Source of the DNA: Glandiceps talaboti
Taxonomy: Eukaryota; Hemichordata; Enteropneusta; Spengelidae
Assembly: GCF_964340395.1 (NCBI RefSeq)
Contig: NC_135561.1
Location: 3,052,501-3,116,500 of the forward strand
Reading direction: 5' to 3'
Length of the DNA stretch: 64,000 nucleotides
The first letter of the stretch is position 1; every line of letters begins with the position of its first letter. Shown here piece after piece: positions 25,197 to 39,026 of this stretch. The position numbers and the translations under genes were made by a program. The notes below the pieces were generated by a model. The model searched no databases. It worked only from the letters and a program-made list of their open reading frames with translations, and had not been told where the DNA came from.

Positions 25197-25226
<30 letters not shown>
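24976..25226. repeat. Compound microsatellite (CCTA)n-(CA)n-(CATA)n
   Basis: CCTA units, then CACG/CA units, then a long ACAT run interrupted by two CGCA copies near 25155-25166. Confidence 0.95.
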
Positions 25227-25230
<4 letters not shown>

Positions 25231-26555
25231 ATGGTATCTTGTACATTTTCTCATTAAACTATATATGCTTCAAGATTTAAACATTTAAATAACGATGTAA
25301 AATACAGTGGGTGGGTGAGGAGGTATGATGGTTGCAATTCGTACAGAATGCGAACTACCTATTCAAAATAAAACAGATATAGGAATATTTGGAATCCATC
25401 CAACCAATTAAGCATGAATTGTCGTTCTGGTTTTAATACATTAATTCATTACATTTAACAAATGTCAGATGCTTAACAGTAAATGATCGATATATTAGGA
25501 CTGTTGTTTTTTAGTCTGCAATCGAGATCACGTTTCCGACGACTGATGAGCGAAAGCTAAGCCATCAATAAACAAACTAAGCAGAAGACTTGGCGCTACT
25601 TAGAATGATGTACGATGCACTTGATAAACTGTTGTCACAACACTGATACGGTTGGCTTGCAAATCAAGAAGAGTTACTGAATTGATATATAGATCTAGAA
25701 TATTATGATTAATATTGTTATTTAATTCCAAGATACAATTTGATTTTAAACAGTGTATTTTTCCCTCATATATATGTAACTTAATATGAAGATGGAAGAT
25801 TGTAAACACACACTTTATATGGCCGTTGGTTAGTCAAGCGTGCCTCTCAGTAATTGATGCATGTACTTGTTGGTTCCACAATAATATAATTGCCGTCTTA
25901 CTCAATATGCGAGACAGAAAAGTAAAATGCCACCATGAGATAAGATTAAAATGACAGTGATTTTGCATTGCTTCGTGTGTCCATTTCATCAACATTTCAA
26001 TCTGCCAGATCTTAACACAGGGTAAAATATGGGATGGAATGCAAGAATAAACCTTCTAATTAAAAGATAAAAATAGACACAAAATCAAAATACTTTAAGC
26101 TTTTTTAAGCTTCATAGAAAAGATTTATTGCATTATTTAATTGACGTTGGTATGGAATTATCCGACCAAAGTCACTAAAATCCTCTCTTAAAGTTTTTTC
26201 ATCATGTAAATAGCTATCTTTTGATTAATTATTTTACTGTACTGAAAATATTGTAATTTTTCATCCGTTACCATAAATACTTTGGCAGTTGAGTGTAATA
26301 ATCGACGCAAGACAGAGATACATCAAGCATACCTTAGATACTAATATTTAGATGAGTAATGATCGACGCAAGACATGACTACAACAAACACACCTTATTT
26401 GTGATTTACATAGGTTATAAAGCACAAGTCATTCAATGGTTGTTTATCCTATATACTAACATGTAGGTGCTTTTCGGGAGCTATATAAAAACTATTCCAC
26501 TTGCACAGTCACAATGTTGCTGAAGGTTCTTCCATCAAGCTCTGTCACGCTGACG

Positions 26556-26732
26556 TAATATGACAGAAGCCCACGGCCTTACAATGGATGGTGGGGCATA
26601 AAGAAGTTATTTTCACGAGTGATTCGATTTATTCTGCCGCCGTAAATACAGCAGAATAAACCAAATCACGAGTGAAAGTAACTTCTTCATGCCCTACCAT
26701 CCAGAGTGAGACCGTGGGCTTCTGTTATTATT
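26556..26732. mobile_element. Near-perfect 177-bp palindrome, MITE-like
   Basis: The arms 26556-26637 and 26651-26732 are 82 bases each and inverse copies with roughly ten mismatches (e.g. gacagaagcccacgg against ccgtgggcttctgtt; gatttattctgc against gcagaataaacc), around a 13-base centre. The outermost bases are TAATA/TATTA. Fits a foldback MITE; the transcript would form a long hairpin. Confidence 0.8.
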
Positions 26733-28286
26733 ATATATGTACACCAAATATAATAATTCAGAAAAGGACGTACTTCATAGCGTAATGATTTAGGTATACC
26801 AACATCAGATGGTAACCTTTTGACACTGTGGCCTATTGTTATGCAAATCTGTCATTTACTGTTATTTGCAAGAGAACTTGATAACGGGTATATTTGTGAA
26901 TTAACTCGCCAAATCCCATGAAAACCGACTGGAAGGTGCACTTCTTAGTTGTCCAGAACTAATAGATTCATTAAAATGTATCCTTTATTTACTAATTAAC
27001 ATCAATAGATGTGGCGTTCGCCTCCGGATCGGAGGCCGCAGGCGACATTTGGCGAATTTTGCTTTCCTGGTCAAATATCAGTTTAAAATAACCTACAGTA
27101 ATTTAAAATCTTTCATAGGAATATATCCATTGAAAACGATAAAATTCCAGATACCTCCGATACAATAGTAAACGCGTATGTGCATTTATTTGCTTATTTT
27201 CATCAGGGATTGGGTTTTGCATTGGGGTTTATTTTATCATTTGCATAGGAGACAGTGAAAATACCGGTTTTATTTCTGACTGTACAACAACGAAAACAGT
27301 GATATATATGTAATAATTACCATGACGCATCAATTTTTCTTACAGACTTCCTAGTTATTTGTCTTCTTCTCCATAAATAATCATTATTATATTGATATAT
27401 TGATTTACCTGACCCCCTTTATAAATATTTGCCCTTAACAGCTGTAGAGGACATTTGTTACTGTGGACACCATTTACAGATTTTTTTATCAGGATGAAAT
27501 ATATTGCCATTCATAATAGGCATAACATATGCAAAACGATGAAGAAGTCTATTTTGAATCGACTGTAAATGTTAATCGTTATTACTTTAACGTAAAATAC
27601 ATCTCAAAATATACATCTTAAACGATTGTTGTTACGTTGTTCAATAAAACTCAAACCTATTTCAGATAAAAAAATCAATTTAAAAAAAAACGTGAGATCT
27701 TCACACAACGCTTTGAATTAGAGATCTGAATGATATCAAAATTAAGCTAGTTTCGAATCCACCGAATTCCAATATGGCCACCGAATACTTTGTTATCTCT
27801 ATGAGAAACTAAAAACTAGAATTTCCTTGTAAGTAAATGAACGACGAATCCACTAATTGCTTCATTAATAATAATAATTAATGGTTTATTAAAATTGTTC
27901 GTAGCAGTCAGAGACTGAATTGCGACAACTTTACATAACTGATAAATTTAAAATATAGCAAACATTAAAACCTTCATTATTTCAATAGGACCATGATCAA
28001 GCTTTTACATGGCAAATCTTTATGAGATATTTTAAGAATTTCGATTTTCAGGAAATTGATCGACCTAACTTAGAGTAAGCTAATAATATAAGCTTATATC
28101 AAATATTCTAGATTATCATCAGAGTGTATGAGATTGAGCTGAATGATGTGAATACTGAATGCTTATCTACGTTGTTACATTCTGGCAACAGAATAAATAC
28201 ACCCCAGGTTTTGACCGATTCATTTATCTGCATACTGATATGTATTTATTGTATGTTTTACAGCTAGATAAAACGTTTTTGAAGGA

Positions 28287-28357
28287 ATGAAGACAACTTA
28301 TATCTATATATGTGTGTATTGGTTCGTTATCTCTTTCTTCGTGAAAGAATATGTGTG
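28287..28357 (+). CDS. Receptor gene 2, exon 1: start codon and signal peptide
   Basis: First coding exon of a second Cys-loop receptor subunit. The exon starts at 28264 after a good acceptor (ttattgtatgttttacag), leaving 23 bases of 5' UTR before the ATG. It encodes Met-Lys-Thr-Thr, then a hydrophobic core (YIYICVYWFVISFF), then VKEYV, a typical secretory signal. It ends TG before gtaagt, phase 2; the first base of the exon at 36415 completes a Cys codon. Alone it would be unconvincing. It is supported by the matching phase, strong splice sites on both sides, correct order and strand relative to the next exon, and the need for a signal peptide in this family. I chose this start because it is the only ATG of the exon in the right frame. 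Confidence 0.72.
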
Positions 28358-28772
28358 GTAAGTAACAATGCAGTCTATATTAGCCTTTAGACGGTGGTTA
28401 AATATTCGCGAAGGTTTTCACGGAGTTAATTAAAGAATGTTTCACTTTGTAAATTATGTATCCTTTCAGTTATTTATAATTTCATCTCAATACGAACATG
28501 AATATGTCGCGAACTGTTACTATTTGTGGGTCCAACTATTGTTTTATTAATAGAAGCAATAACAGTTTTTTTTTATTTCTACATGTACAATGAACGCGTT
28601 CTAGGGGTTTGTTTAAACGTTAAACCACTCTCGACAATACGATGCGTTAAAGTGTTATTGCATAGCAAATGTCATCTTTCTTTATATTGCTTATTATTCG
28701 GGTTGGCGCTGATTAGAATTTGCTATTCACTTAAACGATACAAAGTATGTAATTTATGGTAATTTATGTTTC

Positions 28773-28806
28773 GTGGTGGTGGTGGTGGTGGTGGTGGTGG
28801 TGGTGG

Positions 28807-28876
<70 letters not shown>
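28773..28876. repeat. (GGT)n-(GAT)n compound microsatellite
   Basis: A GGT run switches cleanly to a GAT run near 28807. Confidence 0.95.
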
Positions 28877-29446
28877 AACGTAGATTCTATATTCATCTTA
28901 TAATAAAAAAAATCGTTCATTGATATAATATACTAATACTTATGCGTGCCTATCTCAGCCATATACAAATTTACATGTTTACATATGTGTTGTTATCATA
29001 TCAATTATCACATTTATCAGTGGTCTTTGTGAATTATCGAGATGTCGTTCGTACCGTATTTGAACCCATACAATGGGATGGGAGTGTTGATGCCTGACAT
29101 TATAGTTCATGGTAACAAATCGATCATTAATTCAATAGGCCTGCATATGACAACACGGTCATACACACAGTCTATTTACCCCGCAGCTGCATAAGCTGAC
29201 ACATTTTCATGCTAATTACGACCTCTTTGTAACCCTCTTGCAGTATGGTGTTTTTACCTCTGAGATAACGTTTAATTCCCAGTTAAGCTTGTCTAATTTT
29301 ATAATAAATAGTTCTATCTTATCCTATTTACCCTTTGGGTAGTATTCTAACTCCTCGTGACTTGTTTTGGTTTATCTAACGACAGTCGGGAATACAGGGA
29401 ATACAACATGACGTCAAATACATACATGCCCCACCCATTCGCATAG

Positions 29447-29450
<4 letters not shown>

Positions 29451-29479
<29 letters not shown>

Positions 29480-29550
29480 CATACATACATACATACATAC
29501 ATACATACATACATACATACATACATACATACATACAGGCAGACATACAC

Positions 29551-29597
<47 letters not shown>
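29451..29597. repeat. (CATA)n-(CAGA)n compound microsatellite
   Basis: ACAT run, a short mixed stretch, then ACAG run. Confidence 0.95.
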
Positions 29598-29599
<2 letters not shown>

Positions 29600-31941
29600 T
29601 GTACTCAATGCTCGGTGAAAGTAGATGCTTCCATTACACAGAAACACTATTATTGTATCGTCATACTCGTCCTACATCTGTATTCATTAGACACTATGAA
29701 ACATAATACAACATTCACATTAGGTAAAAGGTTTGGAGTTTTATCTAAATGACATTGACAGGATTTGAGATCCAGTTAATGGTGTTAAATTTCAGTGTTT
29801 TTCATAGTTTGTATTGGTTACATTTTCACTCATCATCATGCATTAGAGAACACTTGAATGTGCGACTATTTTTTTTGTTGTTGAAGAATCTCTCAATACA
29901 ATCTAGCCATGCATCCAAACTATGTGTATTCTATAATTGATTTGTCAACAAATCATCTTCTCAGTAAACACCAATCTATAACACAAAGGTTATAGAATTC
30001 AAGGCGTCAATGAAATGAATTATATGCCAAAATTTAGACAATCCATCAAAATGAATGATGGTGGTGGCATACTCACAAGACATATACCTTTGAGATTTAC
30101 TTAAATTAAAATCGAATGACATAACTACCCGAAAAGAAATCCCATTTTACACCTGATCGTTTTGATCATTCGCGAAAAATTCTATTGGTTTCAAAAATAT
30201 TTGGCACAGTAAATATGATCATCATGATTTGATTTTCATTAGTAAGATAATATGTAAAATTCATTTAGAAAGTTTTCAGATTAAGCTGACAGTGATCATT
30301 GTGAATATTAGCAATTCAAACCCATTTAAACAAGTGTGCTGTTTTTGTTCTGGATATTTGCCAGCATGTCTGATGGATTAATCAATCAAAAGTATTTACA
30401 GAATTATTTTTTTATTAAAAAATCATGTTATTGATCGATCTATATTTTTTTTGATGTTTATAAGATTTTATTGGTAACTTCAGTTGATCGATCTATATTT
30501 TACTTCTCAAGAAACTTGTAAACAGTCTTGAGGCCGTTTACAAGGTGAAATAATCGAACTATCCAATTGGCACTATCAAAACGTTACAAAATTATGAATT
30601 AAAGGTAACGTTGACCCATAGCACGTTATTGTTAGAAAAGGTCCTGTGTAATTTGTTATTCTGGTTATACATTCACCAATACTTTGCAATGATATTATTA
30701 ATAAAAAAATAAATAAAAAATAAAACTTCAAAATACTGACATAATCAGGGAATACTAATAAATCCTCGTTCTCGTGAATTCTTCATAATTGCCATCCCAT
30801 CCTAGTCAAACTTCCTTTATACAAGTGCTTGAAAACACCTCCAAATATCTTTATTAAAATCCATAAACATATTAAGAAATATAGAATATGAGCTAATCTC
30901 GTCCTTATATTTCAATTCATATTGACAGGTTTACCAAGCTCCTAATAAATAAAAATAACAACAGTGTGTCATGGTTTGTTATAAGGCGCTCGTCACTTTA
31001 TTTCAATTTCACATGATTGATCATGGATCACGGCTATAGGCATCTTTCATAATGCAATCATGAGAAGAATTTGAACGTCGCTGTGAAAACAAATATTTCA
31101 ACTTATACTTTATGCATGTAATTACAAGAGCATGCTTAAGGAAGATCGATTGTGTGCAAAATTGCATTCTTTCTCTTCTTACCCACAATACATTTTTAAA
31201 TGTTATGAATAGTAAATTCTATTTCAACAAAAACATTGAAAATATTTTTATCTTTTGGTGTGTATATTTCAACAGGTCATAATGAATACGGCTTATATAC
31301 AGAAATTAAACAAGGATATTATCAACCATCTACCAATATTCTGCATGATAAATAATTAGTTTTCATTAATGTTTCTGCGTTAATGATTTTATGTATGGTT
31401 TTCTACTTATTGAGGTATCGGCTAACGGAAATCAGGTCAAGTCATCTTAATAGTCAAGTAATCGAACTTATCGATGTAATATTGAAGTTTGAAAACTTCT
31501 CCTACGTTACTATGGTAACATACAATTCTTTTGTTGACAATATGAAGCTCTTTATAACAATGACTGCATGTGTGTTCACATTTTACTTGACAAAGGTCCC
31601 GGCCTTATTCCTTGCCCTGTCCATATGCCATATGTCTTTTTTAAGACATTAATTATGTTAAGTATGGCCCATTATTTGTATAACTATGAGACATAAGAAT
31701 GACTTGGAATGTGTCTGTAAAACACATAGATGTAAACTAACATCTCACTTGGGTTCAGATATCTCATAATGTGATTTTTGGAAATACCTTTTAAACAATT
31801 TGAATGTATATGGTTATACAGATTATTGCTATGCGAGTGTTGTAGTCATTCATTTCAAGTCAATAAGCTGGATTTGTATTTCAGGTGAGACTCGTAGCAG
31901 TATGTTTTACGACCTCGTGAACATTGATTTATACAGAGCAT

Positions 31942-31974
31942 AGAGCGTTGCAGGGTCGGCTTCTTTCTATCGAG
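31942..31974. repeat. 33-bp exact copy of part of the 32352-32517 segment
   Basis: Starts agagcgttgcagggtcggct and is identical to 32391-32423. On the minus strand this corresponds to codons for LDRKKPTLQR in the candidate exon. The flanks are not alike. Confidence 0.85.
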
Positions 31975-32351
31975 ATTATTGTATAAGCTTAAGAGTAGAA
32001 CATGTCACCATTTTCATTTTCTGGATATGTTACCACGATTCCAAATGACGTGTAACGCTCTATTCATCTTAGACACACGCGATGTAAATTAGCCTCCAGG
32101 AAACATAGCGTACACATTAGTAGCAAATGACATAAGGTATTTTCTTTTGTTTGTGATACTGTTATCAAGGGATCTCCATTCAACCATAATCAATGCTCAT
32201 TGTTCCCTAGCAATTGTTTTAGTTTAACTCTTATAGATATAATATTTTACCATTAGCAAAAGCACAGCTTGCGAAGTTGATACAATAGCATTTCAAAAAA
32301 AAAACATTTATAGACAATAAAGCTTTTTATTGTTATTATCATAAAATATCT

Positions 32352-32517
32352 TTATTCAGGGTAAAACTCAATAAGCGTTACAAACAACGCAGAGCGTTGC
32401 AGGGTCGGCTTCTTTCTATCGAGGCCCTCTTTACTCAGGAGCACGTTTGGATACAAACGCAAATTAAACATTGTTTTTATGTGGCGTACAAGTATATCGT
32501 CAGTTCCTGGATCAGTC
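32352..32517 (-). CDS. Candidate terminal exon of an unrecognised minus-strand gene
   Basis: On the minus strand an acceptor (ttgttactttag) is followed by 166 bases, open to a TAA at 32352-32354. The reading is TDPGTDDILVRHIKTMFNLR..., ending SALFVTLIEFYPE. The stop overlaps an AATAAA, and another AATAAA follows about 25 bases on, so stop and poly(A) signals are correctly placed for a last exon. The codons are richer in G+C and CpG than the surroundings (CTC, CCG, ACC, CTG, CGC, GCG). I do not recognise the protein. It could be a nested gene in the gene 2 intron, a retrocopy, or chance. Confidence 0.35.
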
Positions 32518-33287
32518 CTAAAGTAACAAAAATCGTCACAGTTTGATTTTTTGAACAGATGACACATCTACTCACGAGAAAGACTCCCGTATAAACAACA
32601 AGGAGAGTTTTAGTTTTGTTTTAGTCTCTATACGCATTACCAGGGTATTACTAGTGTATTGAAGCATGAATGAGTGTAAGCAGTGATATCTCTTGAGTTA
32701 ACTATCTCTTGCAGCATTTTGCAATACTAAGAGTTTCTGCACGATCCATAAAGTTTTTAACAATATACCAACTTTCTTCTGGAGAGGATAAATAGATTAT
32801 CACTACAAGTATTTATATCTTTATGTTTAGTAACGTACTTGGGGGGGATGTTCATTATCGAACTTTATTAAAAACACAAGCTACACTGAATTATAATGAA
32901 ATAAGAATTGTGAAGTGATGAGTTTGTAAAAACATGATAATAAAGTAACGTAATTTATAACTAAAGCTACTAACGTAACGTTAGTAACGTACTTCAGTCA
33001 AGTTCAAATTCCAGCTGTGTAGCACGTTTTCACAAATACAAAATGTTTTGTTATTCATCCATGGTGAAAGTAATCTAGGTAATCAACAACCATTTGTCTA
33101 CCCGGTCACGATATTCATGTTGATAGAGCACCAGATGGCAGTCTATATATTTTTTTAATGTTATAGATATTCCTTCGCAAAGTCTCTTAGAAATCAATAT
33201 AAAGATATTAATCCCATTTAATCGATGTAGGTACTTAAACAAATATTCGTAGCATTGTTTTATCATGTGTCTGTTGTTTTTTGTCTG

Positions 33288-33306
33288 TTTATTTATATAT
33301 TTATTT

Positions 33307-33350
<44 letters not shown>

Positions 33351-33370
33351 TTCATTCATTCATTTATTAT
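33288..33370. repeat. (TTTA)n microsatellite
   Basis: TTTA run with a short TTCA variant block near its right end. Confidence 0.93.
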
Positions 33371-34637
33371 TTGTTTCTGTTTGTTTGTGTATGTGTTTGT
33401 TTGTTTGTGTTGCCATCCGTTTTCAGTCACCTCAAAGGTACACTTCAGATTAAAATCAAAATTGTGTGAAAAACCCGTTGTTTGGCAGAGTACACGAAAG
33501 GCTGGTCCAGAACAACAGCCTGATCTAGTGTAATCCTTACTAAGATATAATTTATGCTATGACCTAGGATTGAAACATAGGCCTTTAAGATTTAAACACG
33601 CAAATTTGTATCATGAAGTATTGAACCGTTGATTGATTTTCACGCGAAAGGAAACCTCCCTCTCAAGTTCTTGTCGCTTGGCTTAGTACATGACATACCG
33701 AGTTTTACGTAATATCACTCATGTAACGTCACTAAGCAATAAGGCGAATACAAAAAGTCAGTAGTTTGTACCTAATGGACCATGCGGTTCACTGAAGCAT
33801 GAAGTAAAATGTACAACCTGCAGCCAGTTCTTGCTGTTGTTAATCTAGCTACGTTACAACTATAGTTCGCCTTTTGAGTGTCATCCTCTACTCTATCATG
33901 GGAAAGATACATGTTAAAGTTAATTACAGGTTAACTGCTGTTGAGGAAACACATAAATTAGTAGTCGTTGATGATATACTATACCTGATAAACAGGGTAA
34001 AATATGAGGAGACGTGGTACGCGTTGCTGAAACCAGATCAAAAACTTAACTTTAAGTATTAAACCCCAAGTGCATAGCGTATAACACACTCTGTTTACAA
34101 GTACATGTGCATCGTGCACACTGTTATATCGATATATTGTAACCTATGGTACATATATTATCATGTACTGTGTATATTTCGTTTGTTATCAAACATCGCG
34201 TATATTAATAAAAAAGTAGCAGCTTAACTGTGTTTTGCTAAATGATTATTGCTCATAAGTACATTTGATCTAATTCTGTTTCGTAATTGTGGTAGTGGCC
34301 GGCAAATTTCTTACGTATTTTACACAATACTTTCATTCTCTAATGTTTAAAAGATATATTCAACATTTGTATAATATTATACCAAGTTGAAATATTAATG
34401 AACCTAAGAATGTAAATAAATCCTAATCCTATTTATTATAAGTGCACATCTATACATTTACCAGGTATGGATTACCGGATTTCTTCTTACTATGTTCGTT
34501 CAGTCGCACGGCTTAACAATCAATTATTTACAGAGCCCATAATTACCACTATGCATTACACCTATCCCTAGCGTGTTGCTAGTTATGTTAGTGTGTGCAA
34601 TGAACCGATTAAAACTAATATGATCAAGCACAAGAAA

Positions 34638-34746
34638 AGACAGACAGGCAGACAGACAGACAGACAGACAGACGGACGGACGGACGGACGGACGGACGGA
34701 CGGACGGACGGACGGACGGACGGACGGACGGACGGACGGACGGACG

Positions 34747-34840
<94 letters not shown>
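34638..34840. repeat. (ACAG)n-(ACGG)n-(ACAG)n microsatellite
   Basis: A pure ACGG block (about 34672-34751) is nested inside an ACAG tract, so one unit variant spread inside an older array. Confidence 0.95.
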
Positions 34841-35233
34841 AAAATGGAGAGCCTAAAGAACAAACGGAGTAGCGACAGCACCACCAATATAAAAACAACA
34901 ATTAAAATATATTCTTGACTATAGTAAAACAACAACCCTTAGTGGTCATGTCTTGTCCTACCCTGTAATGTCAGTCTCAGAATACATCATATTTGGCTTA
35001 ATGGTTACTTTAAAGACTTGTGATAATAGATCCTAGAACAGACAGGGACAGAGCTGTTCTTCCATAATAAAAATCATTATGGTAATATGATACTTTCGTA
35101 TATAAATAGTAGCTAATGGTTAATGGGCATTGCTATATAATTGACTACTGACTGACACTCGATAGGTATGATATAGTTAAGGTGAAAATGGTTCCATAGA
35201 AATGCAACAAATGCATCACAATACCACTCATTC

Positions 35234-35234
<1 letters not shown>

Positions 35235-35296
<62 letters not shown>
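35235..35296. repeat. (TA)n microsatellite
   Basis: Pure dinucleotide run of about 31 units. Confidence 0.95.
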
Positions 35297-35302
<6 letters not shown>

Positions 35303-36414
35303 TGGTATTAATAATCATACACAGTCTACAGTCTACTGTTGAAATATCTTATTTCGGTATATTTCATTCAGCAATTCATTTTCAAAAAGACGTTTTTTCA
35401 ACTTATTTGTTTGACATTGATTTTCTTGGTTCTTCAGCTGTTTAAATGACATATCGCATAGTATGAGAATAAGTACAGAAATAACAAGTCTACGCAAAGT
35501 TCACAATATTTCATTTCTAGTTAACTGATTAAGGACGAAATTAATTACTTTAAATAAATTTTGACTTGGAAGCTAAAGGTCAATGCCAAGGTAAAAAGTA
35601 GAAAGGTCATATCTGATAATATCGGTACTGATACTATATCTTAAACTAAGTCTTGTTCTTCTGAGCTTTTAGTTATATGAAAAAAAAACAAGATTGCATG
35701 TGTAGTGATTATTTACTAATCAGTAAACGGTTATATGAATGTAATGCATGTGTTTGTTTCTCGTTTCTCGAATTCTGTATTACCATTAAACAAAATATAA
35801 AAAGTAATTTGCTACACGTAAATGCAACAAGGTTACTGCAATACGCAAGGAGTAGCTTTATTTTGATAATTGACCCTGAAGGTCAAGATCAAAGTTAAAG
35901 GTCACGTTCTTAAAAAAAGGTGTACCTGACAGTATGAGGTTAAACAGAATAGAGTCTCTAAGCATTATATTTCTTAGTTATGTAGTAAATCAAGGTTTTT
36001 AACTACAAATGTGCCCGACAGTCGATCAAAACTGAGAATGACACAAAAAGAAAGTTGTATGCATATGCCCCACACGGCGTGTCATCTTTGTGCCAGGTTA
36101 GAAAGAAATCGTCCATTGTATGGCTGGGATATGGATGTGTACAAAGGCACAGATGCACGGACGTAACCCATTGCAATAGAGCCATCCACCTCAGGCCCAT
36201 CCCAAACGGGGGCTAAAACTAAACTATACTGTCGAACATAGCAATTATGTAGTCATGCCATTTACAATGTTTGGATGAACAATAACTATAAAAAAAATGC
36301 AATTGTGTTACGGTTGGAGAATACTTTATGGTATTTTCAAACGCAAAGTATAGCTTTCCAAAGAGGTTACGTCATTGTTTAAATCTTGATAGTTTTATTA
36401 TCTTTCTTTTGTAG

Positions 36415-36515
36415 TCGTCTAAAGAATATTGAAGAAGATGAGAGAGTCAATCATTCCAAGTTACTTGAGTCATTAATCAAGAACCATGATCAAAGAATTA
36501 GACCAAATGTTCATG
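36415..36515 (+). CDS. Receptor gene 2, exon 2: N-terminal helix and RIRPN motif
   Basis: The acceptor tatctttcttttgtag and donor gtgagt bound 101 bases (1 + 33 codons + 1). The translation contains HSKLLESLIKNHDQRIRPNV, the N-terminal alpha-helix and hallmark LLxxYDxRIRPN motif of GABA-A, glycine and GluCl subunits. It completes a Cys codon from exon 1 (28357) and leaves the G of a Gly codon completed by exon 3 (60841). There is one N-glycosylation sequon (NHS). It lies 26 kb after the stop of gene 1 on the same strand, so it belongs to a separate, downstream copy of the receptor type. Confidence 0.88.
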
Positions 36516-36589
36516 GTGAGTAATCGTATTTCTTCAATGAAGTATGTGAAGATGTGTGTGTTCAACACTATCAACAACAGCACTGTGTA

Positions 36590-36890
36590 GTACCTACTAG
36601 ACCCCATATCCAGCAGACCTAAATATCCATAGAATAGATCCCATATCAATTAGACCGAATATATCCTATATTCCGTGGATCCCATATAAAGTAAACCAGA
36701 TATCCAGTGTAGACCACATATCCAATAGACCCTATTGCCAATCCATATCTAGTAGTCCCCGTATCTAACATATCCCATTTCTAGTAGACACAATATCCAG
36801 CAGTTCCTATACCAGAGAGACCACATGCAAAGTATGTAGACCCCTTAGCAAGTCAACCCATATCCAGTACAACACATATCCAGTCGAGTG
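36590..36890. repeat. Degenerate minisatellite just downstream of gene 2 exon 2
   Basis: Poorly conserved units of about 20-25 bases with the recurring words agaccccatatccag and tagacc. Begins about 75 bases after the exon donor. Confidence 0.65.
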
Positions 36891-36954
36891 TGAGGGTTGT
36901 TGCAGGGTGTTTCATAGTTTCTCAATGTTTTTTGTTTTGTTTATTTTCTTATAC

Positions 36955-37009
<55 letters not shown>

Positions 37010-37060
37010 TTTATGTAGTTGTTGTTTTTTATGATGATTGTGCATTTTTAATGGTGTTAC

Positions 37061-37094
<34 letters not shown>

Positions 37095-37126
37095 GCTGCT
37101 GCTGCTGCTGCTGCTGTTGCTGTTGT
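36955..37126. repeat. (GAT)n and (TTG/TGC)n microsatellites
   Basis: GAT run 36955-37009, then TTG run passing into TGC units 37060-37126. Confidence 0.93.
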
Positions 37127-38077
37127 GTAGTTGTTTTTGCTTTTGATATCTTCAACCAAGTAATATTTTTACGGCATTAGCATTTTAATCGCATAATGAT
37201 GTACTCCTGAATATTCTAACAAATTAAATTAATATTTTTAACACGACAACAGAACTATGCTTCTGTTTAGAACTCACTGCTATCTGTCCATAGGACAGAC
37301 AATTTGTCTTCAAATTTAGTAGGAAATTTGAACGGCTTTTTTAATATTGCTCTTCCTTTCTGTCACGTTGAGCACGGATTACACATTGCTCTTGATTATT
37401 TTGAAAGCTATGAATACTTTTCATTGACTGTCGGGTAAATGATTGTCAAATATAAATGCAGCCACCACACTGTATAACATACCTGCAACATTATCATACA
37501 CGATGGAAACGAATACCATGACATCGAGTAGCATTGCTCAGTTCAAAGGTCACGTCGACATATGGCAGTGTCTACAAAACGTGTTGTTGGTGTATAAGAG
37601 TAGTTTAAGAAGTGTATGGGAATAATAACGTTGCTAAGAAACAAAGTTATGATTACACAACATAGATATGAAGTACAGAAGACACATTATTTCTAAGGAA
37701 AATATTAAGCACGTGTTGCGAATTCATTAAACTGGCTGAACAGAGACTTTTACTAACCTGGTTGAATAGAGTCTAAAATAACTAATACATATAGGTAACC
37801 AGTTAAACTTTATGGTGTGTCGCCGCAATTAGTGTTTGTTATAAAGTACAACTTCACTATTATAGTGCAGACTCTATCTACACAATATATCACAATCAAT
37901 GTGCTGATTCATGTAGTCTGAAGGAGAAAGGAAATTGTCTAAATGAATCGTAAATCAATATCAAGGACGACATCCTTCTTGTTGTAATACCCACTTCTAC
38001 TTATCGAAATTGTTCACGTTTTATGATTGTAACTTTTGACTATATGATATATCATAGTTAGTAGAGATGAGAGTGAG

Positions 38078-38079
<2 letters not shown>

Positions 38080-38108
<29 letters not shown>

Positions 38109-38126
38109 CATACATACATACATACA

Positions 38127-38159
<33 letters not shown>

Positions 38160-38272
38160 GTAGGCTGGCTGACAGGCAGACAGACACACAGACACACAGA
38201 CACACAGACAGACAGGCAGGCAGGCAGGCAGGCAGGTAGATAGACAAGCAGGCAGGCAGGCAGACAAATCTC

Positions 38273-38365
<93 letters not shown>
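38080..38365. repeat. Compound microsatellite (CATA)n, CAGA/CAGG-rich, (TA)n
   Basis: ACAT run to about 38154, an imperfect CAGA/CAGG block to 38268, then a TA run 38275-38365. Confidence 0.95.
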
Positions 38366-38368
<3 letters not shown>

Positions 38369-38814
38369 TTATATGTAATTCTATTAATGCAACACTTTAG
38401 TGTCGCAGAACTCAATAATGCATTCAGGTTCCATGTTTTCGAAGGTAAATCACACCCAAATTGTATGGATGAAGAATATAACTCATATGCTACATTGTAA
38501 ATAAGTATGAATTTATTAGTGTATTACCTGATGATATATAACACAATAATAGTGAAGATAGAAAGCTAGGTACGTGATCTACATACCAAGCCGTTAATCA
38601 GATACGTTTTCGCGATTGCAATAATGTATTGCATAAGACCTCCTTTTACCGCAATGGAAGATACTACTTAGAATGTTTGATGCTATTTACAGTTCGAGCG
38701 TCAAATCTAGTCAGTTAGAAATTCTATACATACACTCTTGTTTGTCAATGTTCATCAAACTATAACGATTTCAGTCTAATACCAATGTGGATTATCATTC
38801 ACCATAGGTGCACA

Positions 38815-38975
38815 TACAACAGTGACGACATTGTCATACATCATAGATACACACACACATTTGGTGACGTCATTACCATATGTCATTGATACACATACAC
38901 ATACAACAGTGACGACATTATCACACATCATAGATACACACACACATTTGGTGACGTCATTACCATATGTCATTG

Positions 38976-39026
<51 letters not shown>

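Larger units (their letters stand above)
28358..36414. other. Intron 1 of gene 2 coding region
   Basis: 8.06 kb between two receptor exons. Contains several microsatellites, an X-box-like palindrome gttactatggtaac at 31506-31519, and a possible minus-strand terminal exon at 32352-32517. Confidence 0.65.
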
